Origin: Plantago ovata
Taxonomy: Eukaryota; Streptophyta; Magnoliopsida; Lamiales; Plantaginaceae
Length of the DNA: 64,000 nt
Assembly (NCBI GenBank): GCA_028274465.1
Contig: CM051458.1
Coordinates: 78,450,085 to 78,514,084, forward strand
Reading direction: 5' to 3'
Both the position numbers and the translations under genes were made by a program. The notes below the pieces were generated by a model, which did not search any database, was not told where the DNA came from, and saw nothing but the letters and a program-made list of their open reading frames with translations. This document shows positions 51,209 through 62,794 of this stretch, one piece after another (the first letter of the stretch is position 1; every line of letters begins with the position of its first letter).

Positions 51209-51576
51209 TTGCTGAAACAGGCATTCAGCAAGCCAAAGTATGCTTACATGTACTCTTTATAAAGTCCCTTCCACTGATTTCCTCTAAAAAGAAATGATAG
51301 TACACTACATGTTTGCTGAAACATGCATTCAGCAAGTAATTCCTTCGAACCAGGTATTTTTTAGGAAACTTGATCATTTGCTGAGACGGGTACTCAGTAA
51401 AAGAAAAGAAGATTGCTGAAACTGGCATTCAGACAATCAAAGATACTGAAACAGGTATTCAAGTATCAAAAGAAAAATCTGAGACGGGAACTCAGCAAAG
51501 AGCAAGAATATTTCTTAGATTTTACCTAAGGATATCTCAATATAAAAAGAATTTGCTGAGACGGGAACTCAAAAAT
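51209..51576 (+). repeat. Seven TTGCTGA...TCAGCAA hairpin units
   Basis: Units start near 51209, 51313, 51378, 51413, 51442, 51480 and 51553. The stem is TTGCTGA/TCAGCAA around a core RACRGGNAT-like loop. The first three are best, the others have lost one arm. Spacing varies from about 30 to 100 bases. Confidence 0.85.
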
Positions 51577-51972
51577 GTCTTTTAACTTAAATAAATATGA
51601 GATATTTGATTAAGTAAGTGCCAAAGTCAGATTGATCAAAATCGTTGAAAAGATTCTTATTTACTTCAGTAAGCAATTAGTGTTGGAGTAAAAGAGATCA
51701 AATCCCGTGAATCAAGGTAAAATCAAGTTGTGACGTTAATCATGGCACAGATAAACTCGATGTTAATCATGACATGAAATACAATCGTGGCCATTGATTT
51801 TAAAGAAGTTTTTTATCCAACGGTTGATAATACAAAGAGAAAGTATGCTCTGACGGTTTTTGTTAGTGGACCACTACGCATTTAATGCAAAGGCTCCACT
51901 AACACACATGAATCTCTGTTTTACCCTTGTTGAGAACTCAAAACCATTGAGCTTCTCACACAACAGAGACAC

Positions 51973-51980
51973 TATATAAA
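51973..51980 (+). promoter_or_regulatory. Promoter-like TATA box upstream of the extra ORF
   Basis: TATATAAA lies 288 bases before ATG 52268. The following sequence is A/C/T-rich like a plant 5' UTR. It could start a separate transcript for the extra ORF; sequence evidence only. Confidence 0.45.
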
Positions 51981-52267
51981 TGAAGAGTTAGAGAAAGACA
52001 AAATTCTTTAACTCACATTTCCTTTCTCTGCAAATTCTCTAGCTTGTGCTTTGAATTCACTGTACCTCCGGTCAAAAAGAAAAACTCTTTTTTCGTACAT
52101 TTCTTAAACCCTCCTACTATATAAGAGATAGCTCCCAAGAGACAAACCTCTAAGACCTCTAAGTCATCAAAGGCAGACAGTGCTGGAAAAAGCACTACTT
52201 CGGTTGAAAATCCGGCAACAAACACAGTGAAAATTGTGTTGAAAACGACCATATAACCAAAAGACCC

Positions 52268-53155
52268 ATGCCGCCTGCATATCTCGACACTGCAAATTGT
52301 GAGAAGATGATGCAGTGGGGCGAATTTTCCAAAGAGAAGTACATTTGATACTTCTATGAACAAGATTTGGACGAAGAAAACGAAGAGGCGTTGAACTTGA
52401 TTAATCAACAAGGCCTTCTTTTCTTCATTACTGCTCGCACTAAGAAAGTGAGCATGTTGGACACAATGGAATTCTACAACAATGCAGAAATCCAAACCCT
52501 TACTGACGGACAAGGAGTCACTGAAAAAGTGATTTCTACCTCAGTTCAAGGTGTGCAAATCATCCTGAAATGGATTGATTTAGCAAACATCTTTCAGATT
52601 CCAACTACTGGAACTGAAGATGACATCACTGCCACTGATGAAGAAATTGAAGCCTTCTACAGTGATGTCAGAAATGAAAGAATGAAGAAAGACGAGATTG
52701 CTCCGCTGACTTGGACAAAGCACTTAAAGAGGAAGCATCTCTGCCATTCACTTGGTCTGGTAGCTCTGCTACTCATCAAAGTCTTAGACTCCCAAGTTGG
52801 AAGAATTGATCAAGTAGGCTTGAGAAGGTGGCCATTGCTGATGCATATTCATGAAAATAAAACTGAACTCAACTGGGCTAAGTACAATTTCAACAGACTT
52901 GTTGATTGTGTTACTAAGTTCAAGGTGAAGGTTGAAGACAACACAATCTCACCTACCTTTCTAGTGATGTATGGATTGAAAACATGCTACATCCTTGAAC
53001 ACTTCCGGATTCAGCAAAGAAACTCATTGTCGATTAAGAAATCAGTATACAATGTGGAAGAGCCTTCTATAAGCAGAATGGACCTAAGGTTGCTGACAAG
53101 AAGTCAAAGAAGACAACAGCTGCAAATGTTGCTGAGACTGATAACCAGTCCATGA
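52268..53155 (+). pseudogene. Copia-F extra ORF, N-terminal domain
   Basis: Starts at ATG 52268 (MPPAYLDTANCEKMMQWGEF). A TGA at 52346 interrupts the otherwise open frame (52367-53155, 262 codons). The EFYNNAEI...VISTSVQGV pattern and the later NWAKYNFNRL segment recall an N-terminal domain of unknown function in long asterid retrotransposon proteins; this is from memory and uncertain. Position after pol corresponds to the 'env-like' ORF of SIRE elements, but no signal peptide or membrane segment is evident. A frameshift near 53050-53080 separates it from the next part. Confidence 0.6.
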
Positions 53156-56100
53156 ATGCAACAGCTGCAGATGTTGTAAATATTGGTCAACAAGGTAGGT
53201 ATACAACAGCTGCAAATGTTGTTGAGAATGCAACAGCTTCAAATGTTGTTGCTGAAGCCACTGCGGTTGCTGAAACTAATGCACCCAGTGAGAAATCTAA
53301 AAAGAAAAAGAGGAAAGCTGATGATGACACTCAAACTGCAGCGTCATCAGCTGATCCTATTCCTAAGAAGGCACGGACAAAGACTTACCCAATAAATAAA
53401 ACAACGGCACGTAAGTCCGTTCCAATTGTCCATGTCATTCAGGATGATGATGTTCCAGTGGTTGCTGAAACGCAAGCCACTGCAGTAGATGTTGTTGAAG
53501 TGTTTGCAGAAGCCTTCAGCAATGTTGAAGTGTTTGCAGAAGCCTTCAACAATCAACCTAACGTTGATACATCTGCTGAAGCAAGACCACATGGCAGTGG
53601 AAATGAAAATCATGTCCAAGTCCCCGATATCTACATTGTAGATAACCCTGATGACAACACTCTGGAACCAGCAAGTGATATTGCTGCAGATTTGAGAAGA
53701 GCTGCACTTGCTGAAAATGTTGCTGAAGAGATAGTTGTTGAACAAGCAACTAATCCGGTCCCAGAAATTGCTGAAGAACCACTTGCTGAGACTGCAATGG
53801 TTCAAGTCCCAGAGGTTGTTGAAACACAACAAGAGACAGTATTTGACGACGCATCTCAAGATGCTGAGAATATTAAACCTAGTTCACCTATGACCTCTAT
53901 TGACAAAGTTCAACTGGTGCTGACTGACCTAAGCCAGCAAATGGACTTGGAGATTGAAGACAACTCCAACAAGTCAGTAGACATGTTCATGACAAGTAGT
54001 GAACTTAAAGGTCAAGATGTCTCTGCTCAACTTGTCAATTCAGAGACAAGGGAGATTGATGAATCTACACAGCCTTCTCAATTAGAGCAAGAAAAGAAGC
54101 CTGTTGAAGAACAAGTCCCAGATAATGAAGCTGCTATCATTGCTGAAAGGACTGAGTCACCACCTTCCCTTCTTCAGCAGGTAGTTAACTCAGATATAAG
54201 TAAAACTTCACTATCTGAAACTTTATCTTTAGCTAATATAATTGTTTCTTTACAGACTTCTCAAGATACAAGTCAGGAGATTGCTGAAACTTCTGCATCA
54301 GAATCCACAACTCATGTTCAGCAGGATGAACAATTCAAGGATGTTGCCCAAGCTCCTGAAGCAATGGAAATAGTACCAACACAACTTAGTGTGCAACATG
54401 AGCTTGCTGAACATCAGCAGGTAAATCATGTTACAGTTTTAGACTCTAAAATTATTTTCCAAAAGGAGACCACTCAAGTGGTTCACATCACTGAAGATCC
54501 AGAAGTTAGTTCAGAAGAACTCTACTCAAACTTCAAAAAGAATACCTTGACCAAAGTTGCTAAGTCTGTCAGCAACTGGCAACGGTATAGAAGGATGGAC
54601 TTCTCTGATCTTCACCTTCATCTGTCCAATGAGAAAAATAGAATCTCTTTACTGAGACTTGAGACATTTGTACACTCAATACTTCCATAAGAGCTTACAT
54701 ATTCTCAGCTAATGAGCTTGAATTTGATTGCTTTAATCAGAGAAAATATGAAAGCAAAATTCAAGAGTGCCTCTCCAGCTGAACAAGTTGTGATGCTCAA
54801 GGGTTCCTTTGTACCCGTGGTGGCTGATCCCCACAAAATCAATGAAGAAGAGGAAGTTACAAGTGCTTCTATATACAAACATCTCGAGTTAGTCATACTA
54901 ACGGACGATGATAAAGAAGAAGAGGGTGAAAATATCCCAAAGGATACCAGTGATGATGATGAAGGAAAAGGTTCTAAGGATAACAAGGACGATGATGATG
55001 ATAATCAAGGTCCTAGTCCTGATGCTGGCGGAGTAAAAATGACAGTTGCTGAGACTGAAAATCAAAACACTGAGAATCAGCAAGCTGACCAAACTCCCAG
55101 TCAGCACCAAGAATCCACTCCTGCTCCTGCTGAGACAAGTACTCAAGCAACTGAACAAGTTGCTGAAACTGAAGAAGAGTACGCCAGAAAGCGTGCTGAA
55201 ATGCACTTAGGCAAAGCTAAGCTTTCTGATGCCGAGTTAGCATTACTCGAAGCTAAGGTCACTGATCCAAACCTTGGACAAGAAGATATGGATGAAGATT
55301 ATCAAAGAGCTCTACAAAATAGCCTACAGATTCATGCTAGACATACGCAGAATCTAGATATTGCTCAATCTTCAGGAGTGAACAACACGGAAGTCTCCTC
55401 CCTTCCACCTACTACTGGTGAAACTCCAGTTGTTGAGTCCAAAGAGTTGCCCTCAGCAACCACTCAACCAAAAGTGTCTGAAGCTAAAGATTTGGGAACC
55501 AAGGTTGCTGGCCTTGACGAATCTGATGACGAAGAAGATCTCTCTAACTTCTCAGCAAATGAAGAAGAAAGAACAAATAAAGATGAACCCACAAAGGTTG
55601 CAATTCCTCCTCCATCTCTCCAAACTGATGAAGGAGATGCTGAGAGAAGTCGTTTGCTGAGAAATGATGATCAATTCGCAACTGAGATCAAAGCTCATCC
55701 ACTTACTCCCTCTCTAGTGTCGTTTCCAAACGTTGAGGATTTGACTCCCAGAATAAAGGCACTAATGGTTGTTCACAAAGCATGCCAAGAAGAGGATGAT
55801 GCATTGCTTGCTGAGAGTCCGCTTGACATTGGCAAAATGCTGGCTACAGTGTTGAAATGCACTACTTCACTTACCATAGCTCAGAAAGACATCAGTCTAC
55901 ACCACAAAATCTATGAAGAAGATGTCAGTCAAGCACTCAAACTTGCTAAAAGTGCATTGAAAAAGGCTCAGGCTATTATTGAAGAAAAAGTCAAAAATGA
56001 GCGCAGACATGAGGAGAATTTGGGTTGTATTAAGGAAGAACTGTCTAAGCTAACTACAGATCAGCAAGGCATAATTCTAAAATACAACAGCCTAAGTACT

Positions 56101-56172
56101 CTTGCTGAAAATTGCAATGCGTTTTTCTCTCTACACATCCGACGATGCAATCCATCTCTAAGGGGAAGATAG
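53077..56172 (+). pseudogene. Copia-F extra ORF, low-complexity and coiled-coil part
   Basis: One frame, broken only by a TAA at 54688. It begins with repeated TTAANV/ATAADVV units, then a Lys/Arg-rich stretch (KSKKKKRKADDD, nuclear-signal-like), a long Glu/Gln/Val/Ala-rich acidic region rich in VAE and AET, and, at about 55890-56120, a heptad-rich Lys/Glu coiled coil. No catalytic motif is seen. With the N-terminal domain the whole would be roughly 1500 residues. Its function is unknown; a structural, gag-like or env-like role is possible. Confidence 0.6.
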
Positions 56173-56842
56173 ACAAAGAAAGTCTTCAAGATCAAACAAA
56201 CCCTCTGCTGAAGCGCCATTGATACTACCTAGTCCACCTCCCAGAGAACCTCTTGCTGAAAAAGAGCAAAGTTCTAAGAAACGAGTTGAAACAGATTCTG
56301 AGAGAAGTTCAGCAAATCCAAAAAGGAGAAAAACTGATGCTGAAACTCAAGAATTTTTATCACACTGAGAGTCATCAAAATCTGAATGAAGATGATGATA
56401 ATGATGATGACCAAACAATAGCTCAAGCTATAAGAGCTAGGCCTATTTCTGCCTTAACTCCTTCTGGCCAATCCAAACACTTCTCTTCTGACTCAAGATC
56501 TTCAGCAAGAGATCAAGAAAATGCTAAGTCAAGAAGAAGAAGGCAAAGACAGGAAGAAAAAAGTCTAGCCAGCATTGCAATTGGCACTGGCATTGAATAT
56601 ACAAAGACCAGCAATGAGGAAACAACTCAGAATGTGATCAGAAACCTACATGGTTGCTGGATCATAAAGCTGGAAGATCTTTTGGCCAATGATTTCTTTC
56701 CAACTGCTGTACTTAATCAAATGTACACTTGGATTGAATTGAAAGTGCAAAGAAAAGAAAGGGATCCTCCTCCCTACCCAAGGAACATTGCTGCAAAATG
56801 GCTGAACTTAGAGATCTTAGTAAGAAGAACTTCTATCGGCAA
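56173..56842 (+). pseudogene. Copia-F extra ORF, C-terminal part
   Basis: After a frameshift near 56165 the reading goes on at 56253 with a charged segment rich in Asp (DDDNDDDQ) and an Arg-rich stretch, and then a better-conserved looking end (NVIRNLHGCWIIKLEDLL). The open frame runs to 56885, but from 56843 it is in inverted LTR sequence, so the last residues are not original. Confidence 0.55.
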
Positions 56843-57945
56843 TGTTGGTCCCTTTAAACAACAAGAAAAGACTAGATGGGGGTGAATAGTCTTTTCAAAC
56901 TTTCGTCGTTTAAAAACTTTCTCAACAAGGGCTTATTACTTTTCAGTAATGAGTTTGCTGATACTTAACTTTCTCAGCAAGTACTAGTTACTTTTCAGTA
57001 ACGAGTTTTACTGATACTTAAATTTAGAGAGCGGAAGTCTTTGTACAATAAGTGCTTTAACAGTAAGTGATAGTTTCAGCAAGTGAGCAGAGTGACACTG
57101 TACAAATAGATATGCTTTGCTGAAAACTAAATGCAGTAAGTAAACCACACAAACACTTTTATAGTGGTATCTGAGAGTGGCGTAATCTCTCAACTAATCC
57201 ACTTTGTCCTTTCTAGGACTGAATCCACTAAGATAAGTTTGAGGTTCCTTACAACACCTATCTAGAGCGATTCGACAGAAACCAAAGCACACTCGCTTTG
57301 TTTCCAACCTAACTTTGAGAACTAAATCTTGTTCTCCACCAAACGTGGGACTTATAATCAGTAACACTATGCTTGATTAAGTTCCCCCTGAATTTCACGC
57401 CTGAAAGGGTGTTTTTCAGTTAGAGAGGTTTCGGATGAGATAACTTGATTATAACTTATTCAGCTACAACAAGTAATCTAAGAAACAAACTTTGAATACT
57501 TTGCAGTAAACAAGTTTGATTGTTTCTGGTGTCAAGACTTGTTCTTGTTCGAAAGAAAGAACACTTAACTAATTTCTTAGCCGTGAATGTTCTACTTCTT
57601 CACAAGTAGCTTTTTCAAGCTTTAAGTCTTGGAACGGATCAATGACAGTAAACAGTATTGAAGGGTATGAGAGTTTAAGCACAAGTGAGAGCTTGATCAC
57701 GTTGTTGACACACTTCAACTCTTCGCCGGATGACCTCTATTTATAGTTCTTCAAGGGAGTCGTTTGAATTTCAAATTCTAAGGCTTTGTTCCTTAAGATG
57801 TCACTATCTTGTTTTTGTACTTTCAGCAGCGTCCTTTATTTGTCTTCTAGTCTTCATGTTTTTCGCGTGCTATCTTTGCATTTAATGTTTATTTGAATGA
57901 AATTCAAATATGAACGTTGGAGCGCAAATGCAAGTACTTTCTGCA
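56843..57945 (-). repeat. Inverted LTR related to the Copia-F 3' LTR (1103 bp)
   Basis: It is the reverse complement of 60115-61228 with moderate divergence. Its TATA-like box is at 57739-57746 on the minus strand. CTAGTC plus C-rich sequence near 56880 matches the U5 end. Flanks (GGCAA, AGGAG) show no 5-bp duplication. Confidence 0.75.
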
Positions 57946-57952
57946 AGGAGGT

Positions 57953-59800
57953 TGTAACGCCCCGTTTTTTTTGTAATTATTTATTTTAATTATTATTTAA
58001 TTATCTGAATAATTTATTTTATTTGGTAATTATTTAATTTCTTTTCCGCAAAATCAATTTTGATTTTAGAAAATTCGTGTGGATTCAATCCGTCTCGGGA
58101 TCAGCTAACGATCCGAGTTGAGAGGCCCAATGTTATTGGACTGGTCAAAGCCCATATCTTTTACCCTAACCCTAAAATCCCAAATCTCTTTCTTCCCTCC
58201 TACTCCCTCAATGCAGCAGCAGCACAGAAAAAAAAAGAAAGAAAAAAGGCAAACTACTCTCTGCCTCTCCCACCTCTCGTGCACCATCATCAATCCATCT
58301 TCATCTTCTTTTATCCATCTCACCATTATTATCATTTATATTATCATCAAATCGTCCATCTTCACCCATTGTCATCATAATCAACGTTTCTTCATCACCA
58401 TCCATCATCGTCTCCACCGTGAACACCACCGAACCACCGTTCGGCCGCTACCATCGCCGCCGATCCCGAGCCGCGCCGCCTCTGTTCCGTTCGCGCCGCC
58501 GTCCAAGACCCGATCAGCTCTGCCGCCGTTCGATCTGTCTGATCGGATCCCAACCGCGCCGTTCTCCGTCCCGATTCCGCCGTGCCGATATGATTCGTTC
58601 CGTGCCTGTGCCGTTTCAGCCGCGCTGCCGTCCGAGCTCGCGTCCAGTTCGTCCTTGCCCTTGTTCGTGCCGTCTCGTGCCCTGTCCGTGCACCGTCCAT
58701 CTCCAGTCTGCCGTGCTCCAGTCCAGTTCGTGCTCCAGCTCCGGTTCTGTTCCGTTTTGGTTTTCCGTTCATTCAGTCCCCATTTCGGTAAAACTCGTTT
58801 TTCCTCTTTTCGGTTTTATTTTATGTTTTTGGACGATTTTACCCTTGCTATATTCTGGATATTACCATATTACCCCTGAATCGAACCTGGATTTTACAAT
58901 TTTGCCCCTGTTATACCTCTGACCTCGAAATTGAACTGAGAACCGGGACTTAGGATAGTTTTCGATACTAATGTTGTTGTTTGTGGACTGTTTGACCTTG
59001 ATTTACGCATGACCGAATCTGGACAATTGACCTCGTTTATTGACTGAATTGGACTTTTGAGTAATGATTTGAGAACTTGTGGACTGTTTTGGTTTGACTA
59101 GAACCTGTTAGGACCGTTTTGATAATTCCGGAAATTTTAAAGGACCTTTTTGCAATTATATTGACCCAGGTTGACTGACTGTGGACTAGTTTAAGAGAGT
59201 TTCGTTTTCGGGGAAGTGTTATGTTAATGTTCTTAAACTGGTGGGATTTAAATGTGATTTATGTTTTGGAAAAGGATTTTTCTGTAGTTTTTGCTTGAGG
59301 GTAAAATGGTAATTTCATGTGTTCTGATCTAAACTGTTAAATCGGGTTTCCTTTTGAGGACTGTTTTGATATTACTGAAAAAGTGTTTTCTAAAAGCTAG
59401 TGAATTGTTTTATGTCTTGGTGAAGTAACTAGTTGTCTTCTAGATTAGTTGGTTAAGGGTTGTGTGACTAACTTAGAGGTCCCAACTTAGTTGGTTAAGG
59501 GTTGTGTGACTAACTTAGATTAGTTCGAATCAATCAGCAATAAACTTTTGACTCTTATTGGTTTTTGATTATGCAAACTACTTATGGTTACTGTTTTATT
59601 ATTCAAGTATGCTTGCATTAATCAACTGATTTATTCAACATCAGAAACCTCTAAAAGGGTAACAATTAATTTAGCCATGGATTGCTAACATAAAAAAGGG
59701 GAAAATTTGTTAGGAAACTTGTAATTTTGATGGGAAATTAACCATGCTGAATTAAGGAAAGTCCAGTAACTAGTACTCTTAAGGTCCATAGGAATTTAGA
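57953..59800 (+). repeat. Probable Ty3/gypsy chromovirus LTR fragment
   Basis: It opens with TGTAACGCCCCG and an AT-rich stretch, the usual start of plant Tekay-type LTRs. A C/T-rich leader-like stretch (58180-58500) and a GC-rich part (58440-58760) follow. The right boundary is not clear and no matching end or TSD was found. A 34-bp unit is duplicated at about 59452-59518. ORFs in the GC-rich part look fortuitous. Confidence 0.55.
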
Positions 59801-60114
59801 ATTTTAAGGACATTGTAAAAGAGGAACGTTTGCTGAAGACTTAGTGTAGGTACTAGTTAGGTGCTTTAGTTTGCTGATGATGTACTTTGTTTTTACAAAT
59901 GAACTATTGAAGCATTAGAACCGCTCAAAAACTTGAAGATTCGAAGACTGAAGACTTAAGAAGAATTCCGAGAATGGTATCTACAAAGGCACATGTTGCT
60001 CAGAAAGTGGAAATTTCAGCAACAACTTGCATAAGTGAAAATCTATATGACAGAGTAGGTTGTGCTTGCTGAAACTGAGACTGACTGCTTGCTGAAATAC
60101 ATAAGTGACCTCCT
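59800..60114 (+). other. Likely 3' untranslated end of Copia-F before its LTR
   Basis: No gene is seen. Several TTGCTGA words, as in 51209-51576, lead up to the LTR. No clear polypurine tract is visible: the bases before the LTR read ACCTCCT, and their complement follows the inverted LTR. Confidence 0.45.
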
Positions 60115-61228
60115 TGCTGAAAGTACTTGCATTTTGGCTCCAACGTTCACATTTGAATTCGATTCAAATGAACATTAAATGCAAAGTAAGCACGCGAAGA
60201 ACATGAAGACTAGAAGACAAATGAAGAACGCTGTTGAAAGTATAAAAGCAAGATAGTGACATCTTAAGGAACAAAGCCTTAGATTTTAAAATTCTAACGG
60301 CTCCCTTGATTCACTATAAATAGAGGTCATTCGGCAAAGATTTGAAGTGTGTCAACAACGTGATCAAACTCTCACTTGTGCTTAAACACTCAATCTTCCA
60401 TACTCTTTACTGCCTATTGATTCGTTCCAAGACTTAAGTTTGAAACAAAAGCTACTTGTGAAGAAGTAGAACATTCACGGCTAAGAAATTAGTTAAGTGT
60501 TCTTTCTTTCGAACAAGAACAAGTGCTGACACCAGAAACAACTTAACTTGTTTACTGAAAAGTATTCCAAGTTGTGTTTCTTTATATAACTTGTTATAGC
60601 TGAAAAAAGTTATACTCAAGTCATCTCATCCCAAACCTCTCTAACTGATAAACACCCTTTTTTAGGCGTGAAATTCAGGGGGAATTGATCAAGCATTGTG
60701 TTGCTGATTAAGTGTCCTAAGTTTGGTGGAGAACAAGGTTTAGTTCTCTAGTTAGGTTGAAAATGAAGCAAGTGTGCTTTGGTTTCTGAAGAATCATTAT
60801 AGATAGGTGTTGTAAGGAACCTCAAGCTTATCTTAGTGGATTCAGTCCTAGAAAGGACAAAGTGGATTAGTTGAGAGATTACGCCACTCTCAGATACCAC
60901 TATAAAAGTGTTTGTGTGATTTACTTTACCGCATTTAGTTTTCAGCAAGCTTTACTTACTGTACACTGCCACTCTACTCACTTGCTGAAACTAGCACTCT
61001 CTGAAAATCACTTATTGTATAAAGACTTCCGCACTCTGTTTTTAAAGTAGCAGTAAAACTCATTACTGAAAAGTAACTAGTACTTGCTGAGAAAGTTAAG
61101 TATCAGCAAACTCATTACTGAAAAGTAATAAGCACTTGGTGAGTAAGTTTTTAAACGACGAAAGTTTGAAAATACTATTCACCCTCCCCCCCCCTCTAGT
61201 CTTTTTTTGTTGTTTAAAGGGACCAACA
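60115..61228 (+). repeat. Probable Copia-F 3' LTR (1114 bp)
   Basis: It begins TGCTGAAAG and ends GGGACCAACA. TATAAATA is at 60315-60322, and the CTATTCACC plus C-run plus TCTAG words near 61180-61198 are typical of U5 ends of SIRE-like LTRs. No primer site follows, consistent with a 3' LTR. Confidence 0.68.
60315..60322 (+). promoter_or_regulatory. LTR TATA box, Copia-F
   Basis: TATAAATA about 200 bases into the LTR, which fixes its orientation as plus. Confidence 0.6.
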
Positions 61229-61829
61229 CAAACATTGTCGATGTGTTATGATGATAACTAAAATATGTTCAAACAGTTTCAGTACGCACTAAAACGAACT
61301 ACAACGCTCTAGAATATTACATGGGTTACACACTCAAAGCTAAGAATAAAGTATATGACATGCTTAACTTTGTAAGACTGCAAGAAACAGAGCAGACCAG
61401 ATGTAACTACGGGAGGTCAATTCTAAAGGTACGAGCTAAGAAGCACGGGAACGGGGACGGATACGGGTACGATACTGATACGTGGAAACGTCAAAATAAA
61501 AAAAAGATACAGGAACGTATATGATACATTTAATATTTATATATTTTTTAATATATTTAATAGCAAAATTTACAAACCCCACCCTTCTTGCTACGCCACT
61601 TTTCAAAATCTTCCCTCTTAGATAATCAATTACATATAACCCCAATTGAGTTGACCAAACTACATGCCCTTATAAAAATTGTACTCCCCAAACACTCCCT
61701 TAGCGTTTTTTGCAAATTTCAGATTTTATTTCTTTTTTCCTTTATCCTTTTTCTTATTGTTTTCTCCTTTACTTTTTTTTTTTTTTTAATGTTTCCCTCT
61801 TCTCTTTTTCTTAAAAATCCGATCAAATT
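61229..61829. other. Unassigned flank outside the nest
   Basis: AT-rich with no recognisable gene. A short GGGGACGGATACGGG-type stretch (61447-61485) and T-rich sequence (61730-61790) are the only notable features. Confidence 0.5.
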
Positions 61830-62240
61830 CCGGCAGCTCCAATCGGAGCTTCTCCGCTCCGATTGGAGCTGTAAAAAAGCTCCTGTCGGAGCTGTTTTAG
61901 AGCTCCGACGGAGCTGTAAACGGCTCCAATCGGAGCGGTTTTACAGCTCCGACTGGAGTTGTTACAGCTCTAACAGCTCCAGTCGGAGCTATTTAAACAG
62001 CTCCGACTGGAGCCGTTTATAGCTCCGTCGGAGCTCCAGTCGGAGCTGTAAATAACTCTGACTTAACAGCTCCGACGGAGCTGTTTAAAAACAGCTCCAA
62101 AGTCGGAGCTGTAAACAGTTGCAATCGGAGCTGCTTTACAGTCGGAGTTGTTTTACAATCGGAGCTCGGGGTTGTTTATAGCTCCAGTCGGACTGGAGCT
62201 GTAAACAGCTTCAAGTCGGAGTTGTTTACAACTCTGTTGA
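61830..62240. repeat. Dense array of GCTCCGAYYGGAGC palindromes
   Basis: More than a dozen near-palindromic units built from AGCTCCGACTGGAGCT and variants alternate with TGTAAAC/GTTTACA links that are themselves complementary. Units differ by single substitutions. The frame across it gives SDWSC-type repeats, which I regard as a by-product. Confidence 0.88.
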
Positions 62241-62790
62241 TGGGTAAAAAATCAGTCCTTGTCAATTCGTTCTAATTCGTGTTCGTCCTTTGTCCTTCAA
62301 GTTCCATCCATAGTTCTTGGTCCTGAAAATGCACTTAAAGGGGGTGTTAGTACCGACTACCTGGTTTGTCAAATGATCAAACAGGAGGGACGACTTCACA
62401 AACTGAGGGTTGATGGCTCCTCAGATAATAAGATAGAATTTTAAGGGCAATGATGCTTACCTTGTACTGTGAATAGTACAACCTATTTATAGATTTTCCC
62501 CAAGTGTGGCATAGTTGTTGAGATCATGCCAAGTGTAAGGCTATGATTAAATCTCATAAGCTTAGGAGGCCACTAATTGTCTTCTGGGCCTGGCCCATTT
62601 ACCCAATTAGGGTTTCCACAAGGTTAACGTAGTAATTTTGTACCAAGAACGCTCTAGAACTCTGTGAGATCTTTGAGTCCGAGGACATTCTCCGATACAG
62701 TAGTTCGAGCTATCCCTTTTAGTTACCATGTTTACCAGCTTGTTATTCTGGTGTTTGTAGTATTGGTTTGAGTACAACGTGACTCGGACA
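62241..62790. other. Unassigned sequence
   Basis: No gene or repeat recognised in this 550-base stretch. Confidence 0.4.
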
Positions 62791-62794
62791 ACCC

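Larger units (their letters stand above)
51189..52267 (+). other. Copia-F spacer between pol and the extra ORF
   Basis: 1.1 kb without a gene. It holds the TTGCTGA hairpin array (51209-51576), an AT-rich part, and a promoter-like TATATAAA (51973-51980) followed by a CT-rich leader. Confidence 0.8.
40335..61228 (+). mobile_element. Copia-F: SIRE/Maximus-like copia element, 3' two-thirds, with insertions
   Basis: Integrase (40335-40822, resuming at 48841), RT and RNase H (to 51188), a spacer, a long extra ORF (52268 to about 56842) and a probable 3' LTR (60115-61228) all read on the plus strand. RT and RNase H motifs fit the SIRE lineage, known for a large extra ORF after pol. Gypsy-E and the 56843 to about 59800 block interrupt it. 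The gag-protease part lies beyond Copia-C, outside the window. Confidence 0.78.

Noticed and set aside
51209..51576. CRISPR-like array
   Set aside because: Repeats are diverged, spacing is irregular and the context is a plant retrotransposon.
58118..58922. Pro/Ser/Arg-rich ORFs of 125-253 codons
   Set aside because: Overlapping open frames on both strands in a GC-rich LTR segment; composition effect with no domain.
61588..62022. 144-codon ORF with SDWSC repeats
   Set aside because: Follows directly from the palindrome array and T-rich sequence; no start context or conserved domain.
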